Shown here in pieces: positions 1-10,882 of a DNA stretch of 64,000 nt. The stretch is from Vibrio sp. ED004. Its GTDB lineage: Bacteria > Pseudomonadota > Gammaproteobacteria > Enterobacterales > Vibrionaceae. The DNA lies in NCBI RefSeq assembly GCF_023206395.1, contig NZ_CP066149.1, positions 1,612,001 through 1,676,000 of the forward strand. Direction: 5' to 3'. The notes below the pieces were generated by a model. It had not been told where the DNA came from. It made no database searches and was given only the letters and a program-made list of their open reading frames with translations. The first letter of the stretch is position 1. Each line of letters opens with the position of its first letter. The position numbers and the translations under genes were made by a program.

Positions 1-1318
<1,318 letters not shown>

Positions 1319-1742
1319 AAGATTTTGTGACTCAACGAATACTGACTTCAAAACTAATATTTACCGAAGTAAACATGTAATTCTAAAGCTATTACCATTC
1401 CAACAGAATGATAATGAATTGACTGTGCCAAATAACCGAGGTTATTTGTATTGGTCACTCAGTTCATTGAAATCAATTTCGATTCCGAAGAATCTGTTTT
1501 ATCTAACGATAAAACGCTTTGATATTCATCAACGAGTGCCCACACAGATTGATAGGTTTAAATTGTTAAAGAGCTTTACTTCTTGAGCGTTCCTTTTAAG
1601 TAAGGAGCCTCTCGAAGTGGACGGCCATTCTAGCGAATTAACATTCAGTGTCAAACACTTTTTGAAAATTAATTTTTTGTCGCTTTCCGTCTTACTGATT
1701 CATGCTGAAGCCTTGTGGCGTCTGCCGTCTCAGTGGGGTCGC
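1319..1742 (-). promoter_or_regulatory. rRNA operon leader with boxA antitermination site
   Basis: This non-coding leader lies between the P1 promoter and the 16S 5' end. A boxA element (minus strand GCTCTTTAACA) lies at 1563-1574, followed by a conserved block reading AATCTGTGTGGGCACTCG. The same arrangement occurs upstream of the second 16S copy. The short open frame 1299-1586 on the plus strand is a by-product of this RNA sequence and not a gene. Confidence 0.85.
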
Positions 1743-1798
1743 ATTATAGGGAACCCTCTCATGTTAGCAACTACTTTTTCATAAAAAATGAATAAATA
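1743..1798 (-). promoter_or_regulatory. rrn P1-type promoter (copy 1)
   Basis: On the minus strand a TTGCTA -35 (1765-1770) and a perfect TATAAT -10 (1743-1748) are separated by 16 bp. A GC-rich discriminator (GCGACCCC) follows and an A/T-rich UP-like tract (1771-1798) precedes. A 16-bp spacer with a GC-rich discriminator is typical of stringently controlled rRNA promoters. The second operon has the same layout. Confidence 0.85.
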
Positions 1799-1831
1799 GA
1801 GGTTAACTGCCTAATAGTTCACCTAAACGTA

Positions 1832-1861
1832 AAAAAGAGAGCATTTCTGCTCTCTTTTTAC
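1832..1861 (-). terminator. Rho-independent terminator after fre
   Basis: The stem GAGAGCA with a four-base loop and TGCTCTC is flanked by A and T tracts on both sides, so it can work on either strand. It ends the ubiD-ferredoxin-fre operon and lies just upstream of the rrn promoter. Confidence 0.9.
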
Positions 1862-1880
1862 TCAAAATCTAAGAGTATTA

Positions 1881-2594
1881 TTAGATAAAGGCGTAAGCAT
1901 CAGCGTACATATGGTCACGCTTTGCTTCTTTATTCTGAGTAAATAGGTCTCTTGCAGCACCTGCCATTTCAAAACGACCTGCAATATAGATATCGAAATC
2001 AGCCAGTGATTCGAAACTTTGCGTAATTGCTTCAAGTACATTACCAGTTTGGCCATGCCATACTTCAGGTGCTTCTTCTACTACTGGTACAAAGTGCACA
2101 TTGCTGTGTTTTTCTGCGATACCTACTAGCTCTTCTTTTGCATATAGCTGGCACTCGTCTTTTGCGCCCCAGTATAAGTGAATCTCTTTTTTGCTGTTTT
2201 GCGCGATACAGTGATCTAGGATTGAACGCACGTAGCTAAAACCAGTACCACCAGCAATCAATAATAGAGGGCGTTCGCTTTCTTCTTTAACCCAAGCATC
2301 ACCGTGTGGTGCATCAATAGCAATATCGCCATCTTCAGCTTGTGCTTTCTTCATCGCCTCAACAACTTCTAATGCGTAAGCATTGTGCTCAGCGGCACCA
2401 ATGTGTAACTCAAGCTCACCTTCATGGCGGCATGGGCTGCTTGCAATAGAAAATGGACGTTTATCTTTCTCGCCCATTTCAACCATCAGGTACTGACCCG
2501 CTTTAAAAGCGACGGGTGTTTCTGGGTGAAGTAGGATTTGGTAAGTGTTACAAGCCAAAGGCTCGATAGACTTCACTTTACATTTAATAGTCAT
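1881..2594 (-). CDS. fre: NAD(P)H-flavin reductase Fre
   Basis: This 237-residue cytoplasmic enzyme reduces free FMN, FAD or riboflavin with NAD(P)H. It has the ferredoxin-NADP reductase fold: the flavin-binding RPFS motif at residues 46-49 and the nucleotide-binding GGTGFS at 115-120. Length and sequence fit the Fre/LuxG family. An AAGAGGAAGAAC ribosome site precedes the ATG. It is the last gene of ubiD-ferredoxin-fre, with 20 nt between it and the ferredoxin. ubiD and fre are also neighbours in E. coli. Reduced FMN is the precursor of the prenylated flavin used by UbiD, so the pairing makes sense, but that functional link is inferred. Confidence 0.95.
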   Translation of the reverse strand: MTIKCKVKSIEPLACNTYQILLHPETPVAFKAGQYLMVEMGEKDKRPFSIASSPCRHEGELELHIGAAEHNAYALEVVEAMKKAQAEDGDIAIDAPHGDAWVKEESERPLLLIAGGTGFSYVRSILDHCIAQNSKKEIHLYWGAKDECQLYAKEELVGIAEKHSNVHFVPVVEEAPEVWHGQTGNVLEAITQSFESLADFDIYIAGRFEMAGAARDLFTQNKEAKRDHMYADAYAFI

Positions 2595-2614
2595 GTTCTT
2601 CCTCTTACTAACCC

Positions 2615-2884
2615 TTAATCGGCAAAGGTTAGAACTAAATTACTTTCTGCAAATGCTTGGCAAGCGAAAATCCAGCCCTGTTCCTGCTCTTTCTCTGTGA
2701 GCATGGGTTCAAGATGGTAACTCACTTGCCCTTCTAATTTTTTGCACATACACATCGCGCATGCGCCAACTTGGCAACGGTTTGGGAAATAGATATCGCT
2801 GTTGAGCGCAGCATCCAAGACCGTTTGCCCTTTTTCTACTGTGAAACTGATGTTTTCTGGATATAAGACTACTTGGTAGCTCAT
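2615..2884 (-). CDS. Small 2Fe-2S ferredoxin (YfaE-like)
   Basis: This 89-residue plant-type 2Fe-2S ferredoxin has cluster ligands Cys37, Cys42, Cys45 and Cys75 in the CxxxxCxxC...C pattern. An additional Cys47 follows immediately. There is no signal peptide, so it is a cytoplasmic electron carrier. Its ATG overlaps the ubiD stop codon by four bases (ATGA), so the two are translationally coupled. Position between ubiD and fre suggests it takes electrons from Fre or serves a nearby redox enzyme; no partner can be proved from sequence. The family identity is clear and the gene symbol is not. Confidence 0.88.
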   Translation of the reverse strand: MSYQVVLYPENISFTVEKGQTVLDAALNSDIYFPNRCQVGACAMCMCKKLEGQVSYHLEPMLTEKEQEQGWIFACQAFAESNLVLTFAD

Positions 2885-4722
2885 GAAATTCCTAGTTGTT
2901 CCCAGATGCTATCAATCTTTTTAACGACATCAGGATCTTTTGTGATAGGAACGCCCCACTCGCGAAGACATTCGCCTTCCCATTTATTAGTCGCATCTAG
3001 TCCCATTTTAGAGTGTCCAGCTTCGTTCTGTAGGAACAATGTATCTCTTGCCGGATCCATTCTGGTGGTCACCGCCCAAATGATGTCATTCCAGTCACTC
3101 ACGTTGACATCACTATCACACACGATAACAAACTTGTTCTCATCAAATTGAGACCAAACCGCCTCCATGATTTTCTTACCATTACCTGCAGCTTGCTTAT
3201 CAATAGACACCACAACCATGCTGGCGTTGTCGTTCTGTAGATGAATATCAATAATTTCAGGGTGAGCCTTAGTTAACTCAGCCAGGCTACCTTCGATATG
3301 TTCACTACTTACAGGCGCAGATTCAACGTCTGGCGATAGTGCTAACTCCGCATCCCACTTCTTGGTGATGTCTAAACCCATCTTAGAGCCCAGTCCAACC
3401 ACTGGTGATGCAAAATCTAACGAGTCGATAGGCGTGTTCTCAATCATCAAGCTATCACGAGACGGATCCATGTGTTCACACATCGCAGCCGTTACTTGAG
3501 GCCAATCACGTGCGTTCACATCCTCATCACACACCAATACAAATTTGGTGTACATGAATTGACGCAAGAAAGACCATACACCCATCATCACACGCTTAGC
3601 GTGACCTGGGTATTGCTTCTTCATTGTCACTACCGCCATTCGGTACGAACAGCCCTCAGGTGGCAGGTAGAAGTCTTCTATCTCTGGGAACTGCTTTTGA
3701 AGGATAGGAACAAACACTTCATTTAACGCAACACCCAATACAGCAGGCTCATCTGGCGGGCGGCCAGTGTATGTGCTGTGATAGATAGGATTCTCGCGCA
3801 TGGTTACATGAGTAATCGTAAATACGTGGTGCTTTTCTTTCTCGTTGTAGTAACCCGTGTGGTCTCCGTATGGGCCTTCGTCCGCGAACTCATTCGGGTC
3901 GATGTAGCCTTCCATTACGATTTCCGCACTTGCTGGTACTTCTAAGTCATTACTGATTGATTTAACGACCTCAGTTTTACTACCACGCAGCAAACCTGCA
4001 AACGCGTATTCCGATAAAGTATCAGGTACTGGTGTCACCGCGCCAAGAATGGTGGCAGGGTCTGCGCCAAACGCAACAGATACTGGGAATGGTTTGCCAG
4101 GATTGGTTTCCATCCAGTCACGTAGATCAAGCGCTCCACCGCGGTGGGCTAACCAACGCATGATGATTTTGTTCTTACCGATCTTTTGCTGACGATAGAT
4201 GCCTAAGTTTTGGCGTTTTTTGTTTGGACCACGAGTAACCGTTAAACCCCATGTTAGCAATGGTGCGACATCGTCGGCCCAACAGCTCATCACCGGAATT
4301 TTATCTAGGTCGACGTCATCACCTTGCCATACCACTTGTTGGCAAGCCGCTTTACGAAGGCGTTTAGCTGGCATGTTTAAGACTTGCTTAAACACTGGCA
4401 GCTTATCGATAGCGTCTTTAAAACCTTTTGGTGGCTCAGGCTCTTTTAGATAAGCAAGCAGCTTACCCACTTCACGTAGCTCTTTTACATCCTGACGCCC
4501 CATACCAATGGCAACACGATTAGGTGTACCAAATAGGTTGGTCAAAACAGGCATGTCATAGCCTACTGGGTTTTCAAACAATAGAGCCGGGCCACCAGCA
4601 CGTAGAGTACGGTCGCTAATCTCGGTCATTTCATAGTCTGGGTCGACTGGGTGAGAGATGCGTTTCAACTGACCAACACTTTCAAGATGGTCGATAAAAT
4701 CACGTAAATCTTTAAAACTCAT
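2881..4722 (-). CDS. ubiD: 3-polyprenyl-4-hydroxybenzoate decarboxylase UbiD
   Basis: UbiD removes the ring carboxylate of 3-octaprenyl-4-hydroxybenzoate in ubiquinone synthesis, using prenylated FMN made by UbiX. The sequence follows E. coli UbiD through the catalytic core (for example the [10 protein letters not shown] stretch and the RPPDEPA loop). The protein is 613 residues against about 497 in E. coli. The extra length comes from an internal repeat: the C-terminal block with [11 protein letters not shown] (Lys393), MDPSRD and SKMGLD recurs 137 residues later as [11 protein letters not shown] (Lys530), MDPARD and SKMGLD. It is first in the operon with the ferredoxin and fre. Confidence 0.95.
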   Translation of the reverse strand: MSFKDLRDFIDHLESVGQLKRISHPVDPDYEMTEISDRTLRAGGPALLFENPVGYDMPVLTNLFGTPNRVAIGMGRQDVKELREVGKLLAYLKEPEPPKGFKDAIDKLPVFKQVLNMPAKRLRKAACQQVVWQGDDVDLDKIPVMSCWADDVAPLLTWGLTVTRGPNKKRQNLGIYRQQKIGKNKIIMRWLAHRGGALDLRDWMETNPGKPFPVSVAFGADPATILGAVTPVPDTLSEYAFAGLLRGSKTEVVKSISNDLEVPASAEIVMEGYIDPNEFADEGPYGDHTGYYNEKEKHHVFTITHVTMRENPIYHSTYTGRPPDEPAVLGVALNEVFVPILQKQFPEIEDFYLPPEGCSYRMAVVTMKKQYPGHAKRVMMGVWSFLRQFMYTKFVLVCDEDVNARDWPQVTAAMCEHMDPSRDSLMIENTPIDSLDFASPVVGLGSKMGLDITKKWDAELALSPDVESAPVSSEHIEGSLAELTKAHPEIIDIHLQNDNASMVVVSIDKQAAGNGKKIMEAVWSQFDENKFVIVCDSDVNVSDWNDIIWAVTTRMDPARDTLFLQNEAGHSKMGLDATNKWEGECLREWGVPITKDPDVVKKIDSIWEQLGIS

Positions 4723-4761
4723 AGGACTTCTACATGCTGATTATTCTGCGCTCAGTATATC

Positions 4762-4792
4762 AAAAAGGGTGACACTGAGATCCCCCTTTTTA
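4762..4792 (-). terminator. Rho-independent terminator after the 4821-5816 gene
   Basis: Minus strand AAAAAGGGGG is paired with CCCTTTTT around an 11-13 nt loop, 30 nt past the stop of the secreted unknown and upstream of ubiD. Confidence 0.7.
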
Positions 4793-4820
4793 ATGTGGTT
4801 ATTGAGAGCCAAAATCCACT

Positions 4821-5816
4821 TTACGGTAATGCTTGCTCAATCAAAGAACTCTTCACCTGAGGGTTGTCATTGACGAGATCTTGTAACCATTGTGTATGAC
4901 CTTGTTTTGCTAATTCACGGGCAACCAAAGAGGCCTCATCGGCAATCGCCATTCTAGAGACCAAGAACTGCTTCACCTCTTCCGATAATGGATTCACTTT
5001 GGTGAGTAAGGTAATAGCTTCATCTTTCAAACGCGGATTCTTAGTTGCAGCCATGACCTGCTCAAGCGCGAATGCTTGCTTGGTTTCAGCAAGACGAACC
5101 AACTCAGCTTGACTGTGATAATCCGCCTTCATACGCCATAAGATCTTATAGACTTCAGGGTCTTCACTCACCTGCGCTAATCGAACCACCACCTCGGAAG
5201 ACGGTAGCCAACTTACAATCGACGACGTGGTCAGTTGTTTGGTTAGGTAATCAACCGCCTCAGGCGACAAGCTGTCTAGCTCTCGGATTAACAGCGCTTC
5301 TCGAGTTTGGACTTGGTGTTCAGAGCCAGATAACCACTCTTTCAGGTTGAGATCTTGTTTCTCTGCATCAAGAACAAATACCAATGTCTTTTGGTCTTGG
5401 CGCCACTGCTTAATGAGTCGGTTGGCAATCGAAGGGTAATTAAAAGCAGGAACCGTAAACTCATAACCATCGCCACGCTCTAGTACTTGATAAGTTGGCG
5501 TGATAGCAAGTTGCTGCTCAATGAAGATAGACATCTTGGGCGTGAGTACGATTTTTTGCTGTTCGAGCTTCTTCAAGAGTTGGTAACGAGCCACCTCTTG
5601 TTGGGGAAATGTCAGACGCTCAAGTGCAAAGCGTAGCGAATTCACTTCGTCACGCACGACAAACTCGAGCAATTCAGCAGTTTTCAGTTTTACTTGATCA
5701 TTCTCAAGCCAAGACTCTACTGTAGTTGGAGACATCTCGGTGGCATAACTAATACCGACCGGTGAAAATAACAGTGAAGTAGACAGGAGTAATGATGACA
5801 ACAGTCCATGTTGCAT
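4821..5816 (-). CDS. Secreted protein of unknown function
   Basis: I do not recognise a characterised family. The chosen ATG at 5816 has an AAGGAAG ribosome site five bases upstream; the longer frame to 5852 adds 12 residues before a natural signal peptide. From this start the protein has 331 residues. It begins with a typical Sec signal (MQHGLLSSLLLSTSLLF, cut probably after SYA) and continues as a soluble, mostly alpha-helical chain rich in Leu, Glu and Gln without cysteines. Helical, HEAT-like repeats are possible in the second half. It stands alone between its own terminator and the rho terminator, so it is probably a single-gene transcript exported to the periplasm. Confidence 0.8.
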   Translation of the reverse strand: MQHGLLSSLLLSTSLLFSPVGISYATEMSPTTVESWLENDQVKLKTAELLEFVVRDEVNSLRFALERLTFPQQEVARYQLLKKLEQQKIVLTPKMSIFIEQQLAITPTYQVLERGDGYEFTVPAFNYPSIANRLIKQWRQDQKTLVFVLDAEKQDLNLKEWLSGSEHQVQTREALLIRELDSLSPEAVDYLTKQLTTSSIVSWLPSSEVVVRLAQVSEDPEVYKILWRMKADYHSQAELVRLAETKQAFALEQVMAATKNPRLKDEAITLLTKVNPLSEEVKQFLVSRMAIADEASLVARELAKQGHTQWLQDLVNDNPQVKSSLIEQALP

Positions 5817-5874
5817 TTTAACTTCCTTGTAACACTTTTGGTCATTCTGCAAGCTGTCGCTACAAAATGCAAAT

Positions 5875-5905
5875 AAAAAGCGCCACCCGAAGGCAGCGCT
5901 TTTTA
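5875..5905 (-). terminator. Rho-independent terminator after rho
   Basis: Minus strand AGCGCTGCC, loop TTCG, GGTGGCGCT, followed by TTTTTATT. The stable tetraloop hairpin with a T tract is 22 nt past the rho stop. Confidence 0.88.
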
Positions 5906-5926
5906 ATAACTATCAGCTAATCAATA

Positions 5927-7186
5927 TTACTGACGACGCATTGCGTCAAAGAACTCATCGTTCGTTTTCGTCATTGCTAGCTTGTCGATAAGAAATTCCA
6001 TCGCATCGATTTCGCCCATTGGGTGAACAATCTTACGCAGGATCCACATCTTCTGTAGTTCATCGTTCTTCGTAAGAAGCTCTTCACGACGAGTACCAGA
6101 GCGGTTGAAATCAATCGCAGGGAATACGCGTTTTTCAGCAATCTTACGGTTAAGGTGCAGTTCCATGTTACCTGTACCTTTGAATTCTTCGTAGATAACT
6201 TCATCCATCTTAGAGCCAGTATCAACCAGTGCTGTTGCGATGATCGTTAAGCTACCGCCTTCTTCTACGTTACGTGCTGCACCGAAGAAACGCTTAGGAC
6301 GGTGAAGTGCGTTAGCGTCTACACCACCAGTAAGAACTTTACCTGATGAAGGAATCACAGTGTTGTAAGCACGAGCTAGACGAGTAATAGAATCCAGAAG
6401 GATAACGACATCTTTCTTGTGTTCAACAAGGCGTTTCGCTTTCTCGATAACCATTTCTGCTACTTGTACGTGGCGAGATGCTGGCTCATCGAATGTTGAA
6501 GCAACTACTTCACCTTTAACTAGGCGCTGCATTTCTGTTACTTCTTCTGGACGCTCATCGATCAGAAGAACCATCAGTTCACATTCAGGGTGATTGTGAG
6601 CGATGCTCTGAGCGATGTTCTGTAGAAGCATTGTTTTACCCGCTTTTGGCGGAGCAACAATCAGACCACGCTGACCTTTACCAATTGGAGACGCAAGGTC
6701 AAGAATACGAGCCGTAATATCTTCAGTCGCACCGTTACCACGTTCCATCACCATACGTTCGTTGGCGTGAAGAGGAGTAAGGTTTTCGAAAAGAATCTTG
6801 TTACGAGCGTTGTCTGGCTTATCGTAGTTAACAGTGTTTACTTTTAGCAGTGCAAAGTAACGTTCACCGTCTTTAGGTGGGCGAATTTTACCGCCAATTG
6901 AATCACCAGTACGTAAGTTAAAACGACGAATTTGGCTTGGAGATACGTAGATATCATCAGGGCCAGCCAGGTATGAACTGTCGGCGCTACGTAGGAAACC
7001 AAAACCGTCTTGAAGAATTTCTAGAACACCATCACCAAAGATGTCTTCACCACTTTTTGCATGTGCTTTAAGGATGGAGAAGATAATGTCTTGTTTTCTT
7101 AGGCGAGCTTGATTCTCAAGACCTAAGCTTTCGCTAAGTTTAACAAGCTCAGACACAGGTCTGTTCTTCAGTTCAGTAAGATTCAT
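5927..7186 (-). CDS. rho: Transcription termination factor Rho
   Basis: Rho is a hexameric RNA-dependent ATPase that ends transcription at untranslated C-rich RNA. The chosen ATG at 7186 gives MNLTELKN and 419 residues, the E. coli length; the upstream TTG at 7210 would add eight unconserved residues. Visible parts are the N-terminal helical/cold-shock RNA-binding domain ([12 protein letters not shown] near residue 60), Walker A (PPKAGKT), Walker B ([16 protein letters not shown]) and the Q-loop/R-loop region. It lies downstream of trxA as in E. coli. A terminator between trxA and rho and a leader of about 140 nt suggest its own, possibly autoregulated, transcription. Confidence 0.98.
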   Translation of the reverse strand: MNLTELKNRPVSELVKLSESLGLENQARLRKQDIIFSILKAHAKSGEDIFGDGVLEILQDGFGFLRSADSSYLAGPDDIYVSPSQIRRFNLRTGDSIGGKIRPPKDGERYFALLKVNTVNYDKPDNARNKILFENLTPLHANERMVMERGNGATEDITARILDLASPIGKGQRGLIVAPPKAGKTMLLQNIAQSIAHNHPECELMVLLIDERPEEVTEMQRLVKGEVVASTFDEPASRHVQVAEMVIEKAKRLVEHKKDVVILLDSITRLARAYNTVIPSSGKVLTGGVDANALHRPKRFFGAARNVEEGGSLTIIATALVDTGSKMDEVIYEEFKGTGNMELHLNRKIAEKRVFPAIDFNRSGTRREELLTKNDELQKMWILRKIVHPMGEIDAMEFLIDKLAMTKTNDEFFDAMRRQ

Positions 7187-7329
7187 AGTGGTGGAAGTTT
7201 GTTTAGTCAAAATAGGATCTGTTTTCTTAAGTTAAGAAGGAGTTGGTCACAGGATCGACCAAGAAGAGAAATTCGTTCAATTAACGTGCGATAAATTAGC
7301 ACTAAAACTAAGACTAGTCCATAGCTTAG

Positions 7330-7366
7330 AAAAAACAAAACCGCGCATTTGTTAACTGCACGGTTT
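7330..7366 (-). terminator. Rho-independent terminator after trxA
   Basis: Minus strand AACCGTGCA, nine-base loop, TGCGCGGTT, then TTGTTTTTT. It separates trxA from the rho leader. Confidence 0.85.
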
Positions 7367-7386
7367 CTTTTCAAATGCTGACCTGA

Positions 7387-7713
7387 TTAAAGGTTAGCGT
7401 CTAAGAACTCTTTGAGTTGAGTTTTAGATAATGCACCAACTTTAGTCGCTGCTACGCCGCCATCTTTGAAAAGAAGAAGCGTTGGAATGCCGCGAATACC
7501 AAACTTTGGTGGTGTTCCAGCATTTTGGTCGATATTAAGTTTACCGATAGTGAGCTTGCCTTCGTACTCGTCTGCGATTTCATCAAGAATCGGAGCAATC
7601 ATCTTACAAGGGCCACACCATTCAGCCCAAAAATCAACAAGAACCGGGCCTGCAGCATTGATTACATCGTTATCAAAACCGTCATCAGTTAGCTGCAAAA
7701 TCTTATCACTCAT
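7387..7713 (-). CDS. trxA: Thioredoxin 1 TrxA
   Basis: This cytoplasmic 12-kDa disulfide reductant has the active site WCGPCK and the conserved cis-proline segment GIRGIPT. The start at 7713 (MSDKILQL) gives 108 residues, matching E. coli TrxA nearly end to end, and has GGAGTGGAAG just upstream. The frame to 7725 adds four residues. It is divergent from rhlB with 111 bp between the starts and is followed by its own terminator and then rho. Confidence 0.98.
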   Translation of the reverse strand: MSDKILQLTDDGFDNDVINAAGPVLVDFWAEWCGPCKMIAPILDEIADEYEGKLTIGKLNIDQNAGTPPKFGIRGIPTLLLFKDGGVAATKVGALSKTQLKEFLDANL

Positions 7714-7824
7714 CTTCCACTCCAATGTATTTTTTAGAACTGGTTGGATGATAACCAGTAAATAGATGCCCTATTGGAATGTATTTACTTTCGTATTGCA
7801 AGCTTAAGCTGATATTCTATAGCA

Positions 7825-9135
7825 ATGAAAAAGACGCATATCACAGAGCAAAAGTTCGCCGACTTGGATTTACTTCCGCAAGTCATTGAAGGATTGGAGA
7901 AAAAAGGGTTCGATTATTGTACCCCGATCCAAGCCTTGGCGCTCCCGGTACTGCTCACCGGCCAAGACATTGCAGGCCAGGCCCAAACGGGTACTGGTAA
8001 AACGCTTGCGTTTCTTACTGCTACTTTCAACCACCTGCTAAAAACACCTGAGCATGAAGGGCGTAAGCCTAACCAGCCACGTGCGATTATTATGGCACCA
8101 ACGCGTGAACTCGCGATTCAGATCTACAACGATGCTGATTCTCTAGTTGCAAGCACTGGTATCAAAGCAGCATTAGCTTACGGTGGCGAAAGCTACGACA
8201 AGCAGCTAGGTAAAATCGAAGAAGGCGCAGATATCTTAATTGGTACTACAGGCCGTATCATCGACTTCTACAAGCAGAAGGTATTTAACCTTAACCACAT
8301 TCAAGCTGTTGTTCTTGACGAAGCTGATCGCATGTTCGATCTTGGTTTCATCAAAGACATCCGCTTCTTGTTCCGCCGTATGCCTGAGCCAAAAGATCGC
8401 CTGAACATGCTGTTCTCTGCGACGCTTTCTTACCGCGTACAAGAGCTAGCGTTCGAGCACATGCATAACCCAGAGCATGTTGTTGTTGAGCCAGAGCGTA
8501 AAACAGGTCACCGCATCAAAGAAGAGCTGTTCTACCCTTCAAACGAACACAAAATGGCACTACTGCAGACACTAGTTGAAGAAGAATGGCCAGAGCGCGC
8601 TATCATCTTCGCTAACACTAAGCACAAGTGTGAGTCTGTTTGGGGTCACCTAGCAGCAGATGGTCACCGTGTTGGCCTGCTAACTGGCGATGTTCCTCAG
8701 AAGAAACGTGAAAAGATTCTTGAGCAATTCACTAAAGGTGATGTTGACCTACTTGTAGCAACCGACGTTGCAGCACGTGGCCTACACATTCCTCAAGTAA
8801 CACACGTATTCAACTTCGACCTACCAGACGATTGTGAAGATTACGTTCACCGTATCGGCCGTACAGGTCGTGCTGGCGCAAGTGGTCACTCGATCAGCTT
8901 TGCTTGTGAAGATTACGCAATCAACTTGCCGCCTATCGAAGAATACATTGAGCACGCTATCCCTGTGTCTGACTACGACTCTTCTGCACTACTAGAAGAT
9001 CTACCAGCACCATTGCGCTTACGCACACGTAACCCGCAACAGCGTCGTTCAAACAACAATGGCCCACGTAACGGTAACCGTAAACCAAACCAGAACCGTC
9101 GCCCACGCCAACCGCGTCATAACAAGGAAGCTTAG
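7825..9135 (+). CDS. rhlB: DEAD-box ATP-dependent RNA helicase RhlB
   Basis: RhlB unwinds structured RNA as part of the RNase E degradosome. The 436-residue chain shows the Q motif ([11 protein letters not shown]), Walker [14 protein letters not shown], the DEAD box, SAT, and [10 protein letters not shown]. The last 45 or so residues are a basic, Arg/Asn/Gln/Pro-rich tail suited to RNA contact. The gene is divergent from trxA and co-directional with gppA six bases downstream, the same cluster as in E. coli. Identity as RhlB rather than another DEAD helicase rests on this synteny plus overall similarity. Confidence 0.97.
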   Translation: MKKTHITEQKFADLDLLPQVIEGLEKKGFDYCTPIQALALPVLLTGQDIAGQAQTGTGKTLAFLTATFNHLLKTPEHEGRKPNQPRAIIMAPTRELAIQIYNDADSLVASTGIKAALAYGGESYDKQLGKIEEGADILIGTTGRIIDFYKQKVFNLNHIQAVVLDEADRMFDLGFIKDIRFLFRRMPEPKDRLNMLFSATLSYRVQELAFEHMHNPEHVVVEPERKTGHRIKEELFYPSNEHKMALLQTLVEEEWPERAIIFANTKHKCESVWGHLAADGHRVGLLTGDVPQKKREKILEQFTKGDVDLLVATDVAARGLHIPQVTHVFNFDLPDDCEDYVHRIGRTGRAGASGHSISFACEDYAINLPPIEEYIEHAIPVSDYDSSALLEDLPAPLRLRTRNPQQRRSNNNGPRNGNRKPNQNRRPRQPRHNKEA

Positions 9136-9141
9136 TCGCTT

Positions 9142-10635
9142 ATGAGTCAAACAGTGTCACCACCGCTTTACGCTGCAATCGACCTCGGGTCGAACAGTTT
9201 TCATATGCTCGTTGTGCGTCATATCGATGGCAGCGTACAAACCATGGCTAAAATTAAGCGCAAAGTGCGTTTAGCTGCAGGCTTAGATGAAAATAATGCG
9301 CTTAGTACTGAAGCCATGCAGCGCGGTTGGGACTGTTTGAGTCTCTTTGCAGAGCGACTGCAAGATATTCCGAAAGAAAATATCCGCATTGTAGGTACAG
9401 CGACCCTACGTACTGCTATCAATGTGGATATCTTTCTAGAGAAAGCGAACCAGATCCTTGGTTACGACATCAATGTTATCTCTGGTGAAGAAGAAGCTGC
9501 GACTATCTATAAAGGCGTGGCACACACTTCAGGTGGTAGTGGCCGCCGACTGGTAGTGGATATTGGTGGCGCAAGTACCGAGATGATCATCGGTGAAGGC
9601 TTCTCAGCGAAAGCACTAACCAGCTTAAAAATGGGCTGTGTGACTTGGCTTGAACGCCACTTTAAAGATCGCCAGTTAACCGCAACCAACTTTAACAACG
9701 CCATTGAAGCGGCGAAGTCGACGTTGGCTCCGATTCTAGATAGCTATACCGATATCGGATGGGATGTATGTGTTGGCGCCAGTGGTACCGTTCAGGCACT
9801 GCAAGAAATTATGTTAGCGCAAGGCATGGATGAGGTAATTACTCATGCCAAACTTAAGCGCCTACAAAAACAAGCGATGATCACTGAGCGCTTGGAAGAG
9901 CTAGAAATAGAAGGGCTAACCCTTGAACGCGCATTAGTGTTCCCAAGTGGTCTTTCTATTCTTATTGCGATTTTTGAGCTGCTTGAAATCGATTCAATGA
10001 CACTCGCAGGCGGCGCACTCCGTGAAGGCCTAGCCTACGAGATGGTTGATGAGCTACGCCAAGACGATATCCGTGCACGTACCATCAAGAGCGTGCAATC
10101 TCGCTACCAGATGGACGTAAGCTACGGTGAACAAGTTGCTGTAGTAGCACAGACTCTGCTAGATCAAGCCGGCGGAGAAGCTTGGGTGTCAGAGCCTCAA
10201 GCAAGCGTTCTATTGCAAACCGCAGCCAAACTTCACGAAATTGGTTTAACCATCGATTTCAAAAAAGGCGGCGAACACAGCGCTTATCTACTGCAGAATT
10301 TAGATTTGCCAGGTTTTACCCGAGCACAGAAATACTACTTGGGTGAATTAACACGTCGTTACCGTGAGCAATTAACCTCATTGCCAGAGCAACATGCTAT
10401 CACAGGCACCAGCAGTAAGCGTATTTTACGTATTCTGCGTTTGGCTATTTTGCTGACTCACCGCCGTAACCCAGCACTAGAACCTGAGTTTAAGCTGACA
10501 ACTGATGGTAACAACCTGACCTTAACGCTTTCTAAGCAATGGCTAGCAAACAACCCGCTGACCGCTGCAGAGCTAGAGATCGAGTCGAACAGACAAACCG
10601 ACATCGGCTGGCCTCTTGTTATTGCCGAGCAATAG
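9142..10635 (+). CDS. gppA: Guanosine pentaphosphate phosphatase / exopolyphosphatase GppA
   Basis: GppA converts pppGpp to ppGpp and can hydrolyse polyphosphate, linking it to the stringent response. The protein is 497 residues with the ASKHA/Ppx fold: phosphate-1 loop [12 protein letters not shown] at the N-terminus, catalytic SGEEEA, phosphate-2 DIGGASTE, and a C-terminal HD-like helical region (LHEIG). It starts six bases after rhlB and is followed by a terminator, so rhlB-gppA is likely a two-gene operon. Confidence 0.96.
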   Translation: MSQTVSPPLYAAIDLGSNSFHMLVVRHIDGSVQTMAKIKRKVRLAAGLDENNALSTEAMQRGWDCLSLFAERLQDIPKENIRIVGTATLRTAINVDIFLEKANQILGYDINVISGEEEAATIYKGVAHTSGGSGRRLVVDIGGASTEMIIGEGFSAKALTSLKMGCVTWLERHFKDRQLTATNFNNAIEAAKSTLAPILDSYTDIGWDVCVGASGTVQALQEIMLAQGMDEVITHAKLKRLQKQAMITERLEELEIEGLTLERALVFPSGLSILIAIFELLEIDSMTLAGGALREGLAYEMVDELRQDDIRARTIKSVQSRYQMDVSYGEQVAVVAQTLLDQAGGEAWVSEPQASVLLQTAAKLHEIGLTIDFKKGGEHSAYLLQNLDLPGFTRAQKYYLGELTRRYREQLTSLPEQHAITGTSSKRILRILRLAILLTHRRNPALEPEFKLTTDGNNLTLTLSKQWLANNPLTAAELEIESNRQTDIGWPLVIAEQ

Positions 10636-10685
10636 CACATAGATAAAGCCACTCGCTATTAAGTTAAAACCGGCAAAGTAATACC

Positions 10686-10714
10686 AAAAAGCTCTCTGCA
10701 TTGAGAGCTTTTTT
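10686..10714 (+). terminator. Rho-independent terminator after gppA
   Basis: AAAAAGCTCTC, a short loop (TGCATT), GAGAGC and TTTTTT, 50 nt past the gppA stop. Confidence 0.9.
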
Positions 10715-10882
10715 AGGTCTATCGAAAACCACAATCCGTTGCATCTTTCGCATCAAACCCTCACCCCATCACACACATCTGATAATCCACTAGATAATTA
10801 CAACAAATTCATTACATTATGTAATAGAGTTAATATTGTAGATCAAAATTACAAGGGCTCTGTTTGGATGCAGGAGAAAGGG

